Positions 37,375 through 48,500 of a stretch of 64,000 bases of DNA are shown here, one piece after another. Made by a program: the position numbers and the translations under genes. The notes under the pieces are model-generated. The model saw only the letters and a program-made list of their open reading frames with translations. It did no database searches and was not told the origin of the DNA. The first letter of the stretch is position 1. Every line of letters begins with the position of its first letter. This DNA is from Gigantopelta aegis (Eukaryota; Mollusca; Gastropoda; Neomphalida; Peltospiridae), in assembly GCF_016097555.1 (NCBI RefSeq), contig NC_054706.1, forward strand, positions 58,805,303-58,869,302, in the 5' to 3' direction.

Positions 37375-38362
37375 TTGCTGTCGTTAACAATCTGTGTATA
37401 TGAACTATCAAATCTTTTCTATTAATAAGAAGATACCTGTTGATGTGAAAATGCTGTATGAAATAATAAATAACACATTTTTTAATATTTCAGTATATTA
37501 AAATATATATAGTATAATGTACATATGTATCTGGTAATATAAAAGATTATAAAAAGGCAATTGGTGATTTTTTATATCAAATATCCATTCATTTATATTA
37601 CAAACATATAACTGTCATAATATACACCTGTGGGCCTACTTGTACTTGAAAATGTTAAGGAATGTAAATACTTCAGTAGCTATAAATTCAGCATTTTCGC
37701 AAAAAAAATTAATGCAAATAATACTCAAGTATCTACAAAATTTAATTTATGGACAATATTGTGATAAATGTATCTTTGTTGCAAGGAAAATACTAGTAAA
37801 TTGGAATAAGATAAGCTTTGTGGTTTGCAAATGTGTAGTGGGCCTACATTGTTATTTAACTGCCAAAGGCTACATGTTAAAAGACCACAATATAAATTGG
37901 TAATATGCTACAAACTACATTGAATTAGAACACCTTTTGCCCATTCATTCCTGAGATGTCTGAATTATCATATGCTACAGCTGTTTACATGCCATATCGG
38001 CATGGAAAAGTTAAATCTGTATTTTAATTTCTATTGTGAGTAATTTCAGGAAAATGGTATTACTGAACTGTCCTATTGCAAATGGATGAAAAAAATTAGG
38101 GTTTTTTATGCACACAATACACTTTAATCAGACACACACAACACAATTTTATTTACAGTTACACGTTACGGACGAAAAAATAATGGATGAAAACAATCAC
38201 CCAAATAATGGTTAGACAGAAAGTGAACAGAGAAAAATATGGTTTCTTGGTCATACCACAGAAATTTGACAGTGAATCATCAACAGTGATGATTATATAG
38301 TGACTGTAATCCCACCTCGTCCCATAAATGTCTTATTTTCAAGATCTGACATGGGATTTTCC

Positions 38363-38467
38363 AAGCTACAAAATCATAAAACCATTGTAAGCTATGACAT
38401 CACTACAGGTGTACAGCACATGCCATTGTAATGTCATAGCTTACGATGGTTATAGATTTTGTAGCTC
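38363..38467. repeat. Inverted repeat, about 37-bp arms
   Basis: AGCTACAAAATC and CATTGTAAGCTATGACAT on the left are mirrored by ATGTCATAGCTTACGATGG and GATTTTGTAGCT on the right. It is probably a MITE. Confidence 0.65.
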
Positions 38468-38495
38468 TAAGATAGCTTCGAAAATATGGCTCTGT

Positions 38496-38591
38496 GACCT
38501 AATTCACAAAGTTCTCTTAAGCAGTATTGCATTGTGCTTGTGAACCTTTTTGCGAGATCCCAAAGTGGTAGGAGGTTTGTGAATTGGGCCC
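38496..38591. mobile_element. GGGNCCTAATTCACAAA MITE
   Basis: GACCTAATTCACAAAG on the left and TTTGTGAATTGGGCCC on the right match the ends of 59926-60044. Confidence 0.6.
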
Positions 38592-38676
38592 TTAAAGTGC
38601 AAAACTTAAGTACCGTACTCGTTAATTTCACTATACATGCACTGGTTTACGGTAACAACATTCAAATCACTAAAAA

Positions 38677-38968
38677 AGTTGGTTTGTTTTGTTTAATGAC
38701 ACCACTAGAGCACATCGATTTATTAATCATTGGCTATTGGATGTCAAACATTTGGTAATTTTGACAAATAATCTTAGAGAGGAAACCTGCTACATTTTTC
38801 CATTAGTTGTTAATGGTTAGTGAGAGAGAGAAGAGGGTGTAGTGGTCTTACACCTACCCACTGATTTGTTAACACTCCCTCCGAGTGGGAGCCGGTACCG
38901 GGCTATGAAACCAGTACCTACCAGCCTTATGTCCAATGACATAACGATGACGCCACTGAGGCCAGTTT
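38677..38968 (-). mobile_element. SINE, head 2, tail B
   Basis: Inverted tail B begins GTTTGTTTTGTTTAATGACA. At the far end, head 2 reads inverted as GACGCCACTGAGGCCAGT. Most of the body is missing. Confidence 0.7.
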
Positions 38969-39580
38969 GATGAATATATTTTTATCATTAATTTGCCAAA
39001 AAGCTAATTTGAAAATAACTTGTGGTTTGTAGATCTACCACCTTTTTAGCTGCCTGGCTAAATAAACTTGAATATGGCTTTTGATATTTTGAGCAAATTT
39101 TCACAAATTGCTAATAACTGGTGTCCAGCTTAAACCATGATATCCTCTTATTATGGTCCAGATTAAAGTTTTTGGAGGACTGCAACTTATTAATTATCAC
39201 TGTCATTCCTATAATATACTTGAGTAATAATGAGGAATAAAGTATTCATTCCCAAACACTCAGACATGCACTTTGTCAGGCACTTGTATTTAAAAAATGC
39301 TCCCCTCCCTCTCTCGTTTTGTTTTTTTTAGGGAGGGAGGGGCGCAACCATAACATTTACTCAAACTTATTTTGTACTATTTGTATTCATCCTTTATAAA
39401 AAAAAACTTTTCATCTACATTTTTCAGTTAACAATCAAATTTCTCCAAGCTCAATATTGGAGACTGGTGGGTTACAGTCACTTACACCAGCCATAACCGT
39501 CAGTGGTAGAATGCCAAATTCCTGTGACTTGACTAAGATAAGAAATGACTACAAGGCAACATGACTTTTAAGAGGAAACA

Positions 39581-42500
39581 TCACAATTCTTCTTTAGAAG
39601 TCTTTCTTATTTTGTCCTTTCCACTCTTCTTTCCTTTAGATCCGGCATCTCCTTTGAGGTTCTCTGAAACAAGAATGTCTTCGACATTGAACAGGACAAT
39701 ACAAATATAGAACAACAAACGAAATAACTGAAACTGAAGTTGGTCTTAAAGGGACATTCCTGAGTTTGCTGCATTGTAAGATGTTTTTGACTAATAAAAT
39801 ATTTCTACGATTAAACTTACCGGTACATATTAAATATATTTTCATGTTTAGAATGTCAGTGTCTGTATATTCAATGTGTTTATGGTCATCTTAATATTTG
39901 TAAAAAGCCCAAACTGGATTTTGTCTTCAAATAATTTCATACGTAAGAAAAAAAATTCTTTTAGGAAATAAAATGAAATTTAACCTAGTACAAATATTAG
40001 ACCGATCAAAAACATGTTTAATATACAGCCACTAATATTTTATGCAGAAACATATATTTGATATGTATTTACAATCGTTAAAAAGTCTCTGTTAGTCGAT
40101 AACATCTTAAAAATTGCAACTCAGGAATGTCCCTTTAAAAAATTATAATGCTTTGGTTATTTGAATAATATGTGTGTCACGGTTCTGCCTAGAAATTTGT
40201 GAATGTGGATAAAACATGAATAGTATGAAATTATCACTTTATTTAACTGACTATTTTAAGTGGTGGTTGTCACAGTGGGCAAAATATTAATACCGAGTGA
40301 GGGTGTGGGCGTTTTGTTTTGTTTAAGGACACCACTAGAGCACATTGATTTATTAATAATCTGCTACTGGATATCAAACATTTGGTAATTTTCGACACAG
40401 TCTTAGAGGAAACCCACCAGAGTATAGGAATGTATGTCAGAAGGTGGGTGTGGACTATATGCAAGTGTACATTAGAAGTGAGTGTATGGTATAGTGTGTG
40501 TATGGTGCATGCGTACGCTCCTGTTTATGGGTGGGAAGGGTAGACGTCTAGGTGTGTCAGATGCCAGGGTTCAATATTATATGTAACGAGCTGCAACAAT
40601 GCTGCCTGGAATCTCTATTTGCTGCCTACTCTAAACCTGGTCAATAAAAGGTTGATGCCATGAATTTTAATAGTGAACCAATATGAAATACGAAAAAAAC
40701 AAAAACAATGAATTTCAAATGAAAAAGATGCATATAATTGGGGCAAACTGATCTCGAGTCGGACACGATTATGAATCGGACAACTGAAGCTGTATTTTGG
40801 TGGGGGGTTTTCTACTATAACAGGCATTAAAGGATAAATAAATTATAAAGATTAGCTATAAAACTTCTGCAATTTGTGATTCATTCAAATGTTACATAAC
40901 TGCAGTGTTTTTATTAAAACTAGAAGAAAGCCACCAAAGCGGTAAGAATCCACTACCGAATACAGCCAAATAGTTCCAAATTAAGGGCACAAGCTGAACT
41001 TAACACAAATAACTGCTAACGGTACCATGTTTTGTTTTTAAAATGAAATTTTTAAAAAATGAAAATGTAAACTCAAAAACCAGACTCTTTTTCTTCAAGT
41101 CCAGATTAGGGCATGTCTTAATAAAAAAAAGGAACATTAAAATCGGTACATGTGGATCAAAATGCAGCTGCCTTGTGAAAAAGTTAATATCTAACCGTGT
41201 GTGTGTGTACGTGTGTGTGTTTGTATTTGTGTGTATTTGTGTGTGTGTGCGTGTGTGTGTGTGCATATAAGTGAATACTTACTAGACTCCTTTCCGTGTA
41301 AATTCTCATCCAGGCAAGCTGCAACAAATAACATCTTCATTACCGAAAATGTTCACTATACATGGAACCAAACACATTATTGCAAGTTCTTTTATAACAT
41401 GTTAAATAAAGCACCTCTATATACTTGAAAGCAAAACTTAATGGCACTTTACCACTTTAATAAGTAAGTTAACTACACCAACATGCAAAATGGAGCTTCT
41501 TTTTCATTTTCTTTTAAACATTTCATAGCAGGGCTCACACTGGAATGAATTGTGATTTAGCCAATTTTCTGAAATTAAGAGTATTTCTTTGAAAATCATT
41601 AAAATGTGGTTAATTTGAGGAATATTTTATTAGCCAAAGTCTAAATTTTGTAGCCCTGCATAGAGTACATTAATTAGATTTGGCTCAGTAAACTTATAAT
41701 CAGGTAGATAATAAAATCTAATTTGTGAAATCACACATGAATAAGGATCATTTCAAGGGAACCATTTTGACCAATAAAGCATGTCATTTAAGCTTAGATA
41801 CATGTAACCCCAGCTGCTACCCAATAGATTATTTTAATAGACTATGTTTTTTTTCTCTCATGCAAAAGCATTCATATTTTATAAATTTATATACTTATTG
41901 ATGTAAGCAAAACCAACTTTAAAAAATGACCTGAACAAATAATTTAAAATCTAATCTTTGATATCATAAACTTGAAGGCGTACCTTGATCTGAACGTTTT
42001 AGAACTCTTTCCCTGCAAAAGTAGTCCATGAGGTCTTCATTCTGCCTGTGATAGTACCATTCTTCAATGTCATCTTCGTATTCCTCCACCAATGTAAAAC
42101 ACTGAAACACAACATATACATGTATGTAGTGCATTTATATTTCCAGTAAATATTATATGTATATTTTAATTGTCTGAGTCATAAATATCTATAATAAAAG
42201 TAAAAGTTTGTTTTGTTTAATGACACCACTAGAGCTCATTCATTTATTAATCATCGGCAATTGTATGTCAAACATTTGGTAATTCTGACATATACTTGTA
42301 GTCTTAGAGAGGAAATCCGCTATATTTTTCCATTAGTAGCAAGGGATCTGTTCTATGCATCATCCCACAAACAGGATAGTACATACCACAGCCTTAAATG
42401 CTTTGATATACCAGTCAGGAAGCACTGGCTGGAACAAGAAATAGCCCAATGGACCCACTGACAGGGATCGATCCCACACCAACCATGCATCAGGAGAGCA

Positions 42501-45500
42501 CTTTAGCACTTGGCTATGTCCCCCTCCCCCCACCCCAATATCTATAATATAACACGTGTATTCATCTAAGTAATAAATATCTATGCTACTTTCTAAAGAT
42601 AATTTTATACAATTAAACCTCAATAGTGATAATGTCGGAACCATACATATTTTCTGTTGCTTAGGCCATCACACATATAATATAAAGATAATGATGATGA
42701 CAAGATGAATGGTGAAAAAGCAGGACCGTTTCTGTGACTTTTCATAACCATAATTCAAAAATTTCATCATGATGCATATATGTTTTTTGGAATATGCATC
42801 ATTTTTGTCCCAATTTATTTTGCCCATCATAAACACTTTTTTAAAGCACTGTGGACGTTTTTTTCACATCATTAAAATCACAAACAATAACCACCAATGT
42901 GAACCTAGCAGACCCTTTTGTCTTAATTTTTCCTGCACACATAAATGAATACAAATGTAGCTTAAAACTGAATTTAGTCTCAGTGGGAGGGGTCATTTCT
43001 TCCCCCTCCCCTGAGCTATGCCCCTGTGACATAAATGTAAAAGTGTCTCACCTTCCTCTGCATAAGCGTCACCTCGGCAGGCGGCTGGTCCCACATCTCA
43101 TACGGTATGCCCAGCACAACCTGGACACCCTTGTCTCTGAAACACATTGATTTATTAATCATCGGTTAGTGGATGTCAAACATATGATAATTATGACAAC
43201 TAGTTTGAAAACCTACCTCTCTCTTTCTCTTTCTCTCTCTTTTCTTTCTCAACTCATGGCACAATCTGTTTGCAGCTAGCTTTCTTTTATTGGCACATTT
43301 TTATTTTTTTTAAATTATTATTTATTTACTTCTTTTTTCTTTTTTTTTTTTTGTCCCCAAGGTCAGTCTAGTATTTAGTTTAGTCAGGTTAGTTTATTCA
43401 AATTACTTTTATATCAGTGTTTGCATGTAAGACAATGAACCAAGGCTCCCCAATCTTGGCATTGCCAAGTGATCTGGAGATACCGTAATAAACAATAAAA
43501 TAAAATAAAAAATTATGACAAATAGTCTTGGAGGAAACCTGCTACATTTTTCCAATAGCAGCAAGGGATCTTTTAGATGGATTTTCCCAGACAGGACAGC
43601 ACATACCAGAAGCTTTCATATACCGGGCATGGAGCACTGCAACTGGACTGGGGGAAAAAAAAAATCATTAAACCGTGCTGTGGATGGCAGCCATTATCTG
43701 GATGTGAACCTAATGGCTTAGCTCCTACACCACCGAAGCCGGTACAGTTACATGTGTCACGATACATCATAGAGTTTTAAGTGCACATTCAGAACAAGCT
43801 GTTGTAGCGCACGCCTGTCGTGAGTGCAGGTGCCAGTCTTAGCCAGCTCCTCCATCCAGGACAGGAAAATACAGTTACATAAAAGGGTTTAATTTATATA
43901 CATAGAGCTCTACCTGTGTCAGTAGTGTGGTGGTTGAGCCATCAGATTTAAGACTGGAAGGTACTGGGTTTGTATCCTAATAATGGCTCTGACACGATGG
44001 GCCACTACACCAACTTCTTTTTCACTAACTACTAATGACTAACCGCTAACCGTCTGTCCTGGACAGACAGCCTAGATAGCTGAGATGTGTTCCCAGGACA
44101 GCGTGCTTGAACCTTAATTGGATATAAGCATGAAAATAAGTTGAAATGAATGAATGAAAGAAATGTTTTATTTAACGACACACTCAACACATTTTATTTT
44201 CGTTTATATGGTGTCAGTCATATGGTTACAGTCCACACAAACACAGAGAGGAAACTCGCTGTTGCCACTTCATGGGCTACTCTTTTTCGATCAGCAGCAA
44301 GGTTCTTTTATGTGCACCATCCCACAGACAGGATAGCACATACATGTACCACAGCCTTTGATAAACAAGTCGTGGTGCACTGGCTGGAACGAGAAATAGC
44401 CCAATGGGCCCGCCGACAGGGATCGATCCCAAACCGACCGCGCATCAAGCCAGCGCTTTACCACTGGGCTACGTCTCGCCCCTTGAATGAATGAATACAT
44501 AGAGTATGAAACATGTAGACTTACACCAGTCCATGAAGGGTCTGCATGGTCTCGCTCATGCCCTTTTTAAAACGCTGGGCTCCTTTGAACTCGGCATGGA
44601 CGTTGTAGTCTAGAATGCGCTCACATATATGGGGCTCCTGGAGAGCTTCAATCAGACGTAATTCCCTACAAGTGTTAAAATTATTATAATATTAATAATT
44701 CGGTTCACCAGGGCTTCTAGATTATGGTAGCCCCACTCCCATGGCTAGTAATATTCAGTATTGGGCTAGTAAATAATTACTATAACTAGCCCAACGGCTA
44801 GTGGGGGAAAAAAAAAACCTTGTCAAATGCAGCATTTACATATTTTGTAAATATGAATATCCTGACCCCCCTTTCCACCCCAATCTAAGGATTTTTAAGC
44901 TCAATCTTCCTCTTTAGGTGACATATCTGATTATTACTATTAGTAAAATTGTATTTATTTAAAGTAGGGCTAGTTAATTTTTAATCATGGCTAGTACATT
45001 TTTCAAATTACTGATCCCATGACTAGAAACCCTGGTTCACTTTAACTGCAATATTATGTTTGTTAGATCATTAAACATTTGAATAGTCAGAGCTGGTTTT
45101 AGGATCCGCAGGGCCTGTAGCACAAATAACAGTAGGTTCCCCCTTCCCAGGATATATATTTTGCAACCCCCTCGGAGAAAATTAATGTACACTGCATGGC
45201 CCCCTGAAGCGTGGGGCCCATAACGTGCTACTAGGAAAAACCGGCTCTGTGAATAGTATGAATAACCAGTATGTTGGCTGTTGTTTATTGACATTCCAAA
45301 CATGACATATATTATATATACTCATACTTACGATGAAGAATATTTTACTTCCTTCTTATTTTCTAAACCCTGGCCTGTACGAAGAATTTCTCGAGACTTG
45401 CCAGTTTCAAAAAGTCGGTCCTTGAGTTCGGTCACCAAAAACTTACACACTGAAATCAACAAACAGAATCTTTCTTCTTTTTTCTGACAATGGACAGATA

Positions 45501-48500
45501 CACGTACATGTAGTGGTGTTGGAAGATGATTGGAAATTCATCATGAATCATTGGTTATAATCGGTTTGTACTAACCAATCAACTTTCAATTATACAATTA
45601 CAGTAAATATTTTCCAAAAAAATTATGGATTTTTATAATCGACCATCACGTTGGTAGAGCCTAACCGATCAATTTTCGTTGATAACTGATCACTGAAACA
45701 TTACTAGCAGATATAGAAGAAGGAAGGAAATGTTTTATTTAACGATGCACTCAACACATTTTATTTATGGTTATATGGCGTCGGACATATGGTTAAGCAC
45801 CACAGATATTGAGAGAGGAAATCCGCTGTCGCCACTTCATAGGCTACTCTTTTCGATTAGCAGCAAGGGATCTTTTATATGCACCATCCCACAAACAGGA
45901 TAGCACATACCACGGCCTTTGATATACCAACTGTGGTGCACTGGCTGGAACGAGAAATAGCCCATTGGGCCCAACGACGCCGATCGATCCCAAACCGACC
46001 GCGCATCAAACGAGCGCTTTACCACTGGGCTACATCCCACCCAGCAGATATAGAGACAGATTACATAACATCAAGTGTGTTTGCAGGGGGAGTGTAGGGA
46101 GCAGTCAATATCACCTCCCATCAGCACTAAACATTATTCTAAAAAAAAAAAAAAAAACATTGTGGGGGTCTGATGAGATATGAAATTTGGTTACGATATA
46201 TACAGACATGTACATATGATAAAATATGCTTAAGTGGACACTTTATTCAGCAGTCTCCTGTCTTTAGAGGCCACCTTATTATTCAGCTAAATCTACTGGT
46301 TGATAACAATGTGCCCCATCTACTCCACCTCCTTGTTTTTGGCTATCACTATAGGATAAATGTCTGACAGATTAAATAACCAAGTTTTATTTGCTATCAA
46401 ATGAGGTTGTCAAAGTCAGTCGACCGCATATGTATAACTAACTCTAACCTAACCCTAGCCAGACATTCATAATCGCTCTCTGGGATAACTCTATAATCAG
46501 GGCTAGCTCTGGCACTCGCCAAATTCGGCAATTATGAATTTAAAAAAAAATTGGCAAATTTTATTTTAATATGGTGAAATAATTTCATTAAATAATTGAT
46601 ATTTTGATAGAAAATAACTGGTTTTGTGTAATGTTTTTAAGTTTAGTAGATAATTAAGTGAAATTTTCTACTGACCCAGTGCTAGCACTGATGATGAAAA
46701 CACGGTAGGCAGAGCATCCCACTCTAATAATATACTCTTCAAAAGAAGAAACGCAAAACCACATTGTCGTAACATTTGGAGAATTGATTTAATTATTGAA
46801 TGGTTGAGTCCGATAATTACCAAATGTTGCAGGATTGTTCACAATTCACTCTAGTCCATTGTGAGTAAGTGATAGGACACACCACCAAGGTCAAGGTCAT
46901 CTGGAGTCAATACCGGGTGTGGCCTCCGCGTGTGTTGACAACTGCCTGGCACCGCCTGCCCATTGAAGCAACCAGAGTACGGATGACGTCCCGGGGGATG
47001 GTGGCCCACTCGGCCTGCAAGGCTGCTGCCAGCTCGGGCAGGGTCTGGGGCTGTGGTTGTCGCTGTCGGAGGCGTCGGTCCAACTCGTCCCATAGATGCT
47101 CAATTGGGTTCAAATCCGATGATATCGATGGCCAAGGAAGGACATTAATGTTGTTGTTCTGTAGGAAAGCCGTTGTGAGACGTGCTGTGTGAGGCCTGGC
47201 GTTGTCATGTTGGAACACTGCGTTGGCGTTGGCCATAACTGGAACGATGTGTGGCCGGAGGATCTGGTCAATGTAGCCCTGTGCATTCAGGTTGCCCTGC
47301 ACGTGGACCAGGTCAGTTCTGCCAGTGTGTGAGATGGCTGCCCACACCATGACACTACCCCCGCCGAATCTGTCCACTTCCTGCACGCAGTTTGCCGCAT
47401 AACGTTCACCACGACGCCTATACACGCGACATCTTCCATCATGACGTCGGAGCAGAAATCGGGACTCGTCACTGAACCACACCTGTCTCCATCGCAGTTG
47501 AGGCCATTGTCGATGAATCTGGCACCACTGCAGTCGGAGTCGACGGTGTTGTGGTGTTAAGATGACACCTCGAACTGGACGTCTGGCACGAATTCCTACC
47601 TCACGTAGGCGGTTCCGCACGGTCTGGTCGGATATCCTGCGCAAACCTGGTATTGCTGCGGCTGTGGAGGTGGCAGTAGTCAATCGTTCCCGAAGGTGGC
47701 GTACCCGGATGTAGCGATCCTGCCCGGGGGTAGTGACCCGTGGTCGACCGGATCTAGGGAGGTCACGTGTTGATCCATGTTGCTGGTAACGGTCCCACAG
47801 TCTGGAGATGGTGCTTGGGGACACATGGAATGCCCTGGCAACGGCCGTTCTGGATTCGCCTGCGTCTAGTCGGCCGATGGCATTGTTTCTCTGCGGTTCA
47901 CTGAGACGTGGCATGTCCTGGATTGTCAACTGTCGGCCAGATACAGAGGCCAGGCAAGCGAACACCCTGCACTTTTATACTGTCGGTGTTCATGTTGCAC
48001 GTGCAGACAACGCACGTGCAGTGGTGACATGGTTTGCACGTGGCTGCGTTTTTGCGAATATTCACATTTTGGAACTTTATTGTACAGTAGCTGCGTTTTA
48101 TCGAATGTAACCGTGGGAATGTGTTTGGGACATGCAATGACCTTATATTCACAAAGCATGAACCGGTAGGAAACATAAAATCGGAGTTATAACCCATTTG
48201 TACCCTTTTGCGTTTCTTTTTTTGAAGAGTATAGTAATATATATATATATATATATGTACCAACATCCCTATAGTATGTTTGATGTTAAATAACATTACA
48301 ATGATAATTTTTAAGTTCATCGATAACAAATATTTTACATATTACCGGTAACTACCAATACACACACTACAGGAAGAAAACTGACAGTACCCACATACTT
48401 CTACAATGTTCCGGTTATAATAACATAGCTACATGCTGACAGGTTTCTTCATGTAGTGTGTGTATTAGTGATTAATATATAAAATATGCATAATAATCAG

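Larger units (their letters stand above)
35904..39580. other. Intergenic spacer between convergent genes
   Basis: Repeats only: MITEs at 36414, 37268 and 38496, an inverted repeat at 38363, and SINEs at 37007 and 38677. The CNPY3 3' UTR must begin at 39580 downwards, but I see no clear minus-strand AATAAA close by. Confidence 0.55.

Noticed and set aside
46869-47192. Plus-strand frame of 107 residues opposite the transposase
   Set aside because: Antisense shadow of the GC-rich transposase gene.
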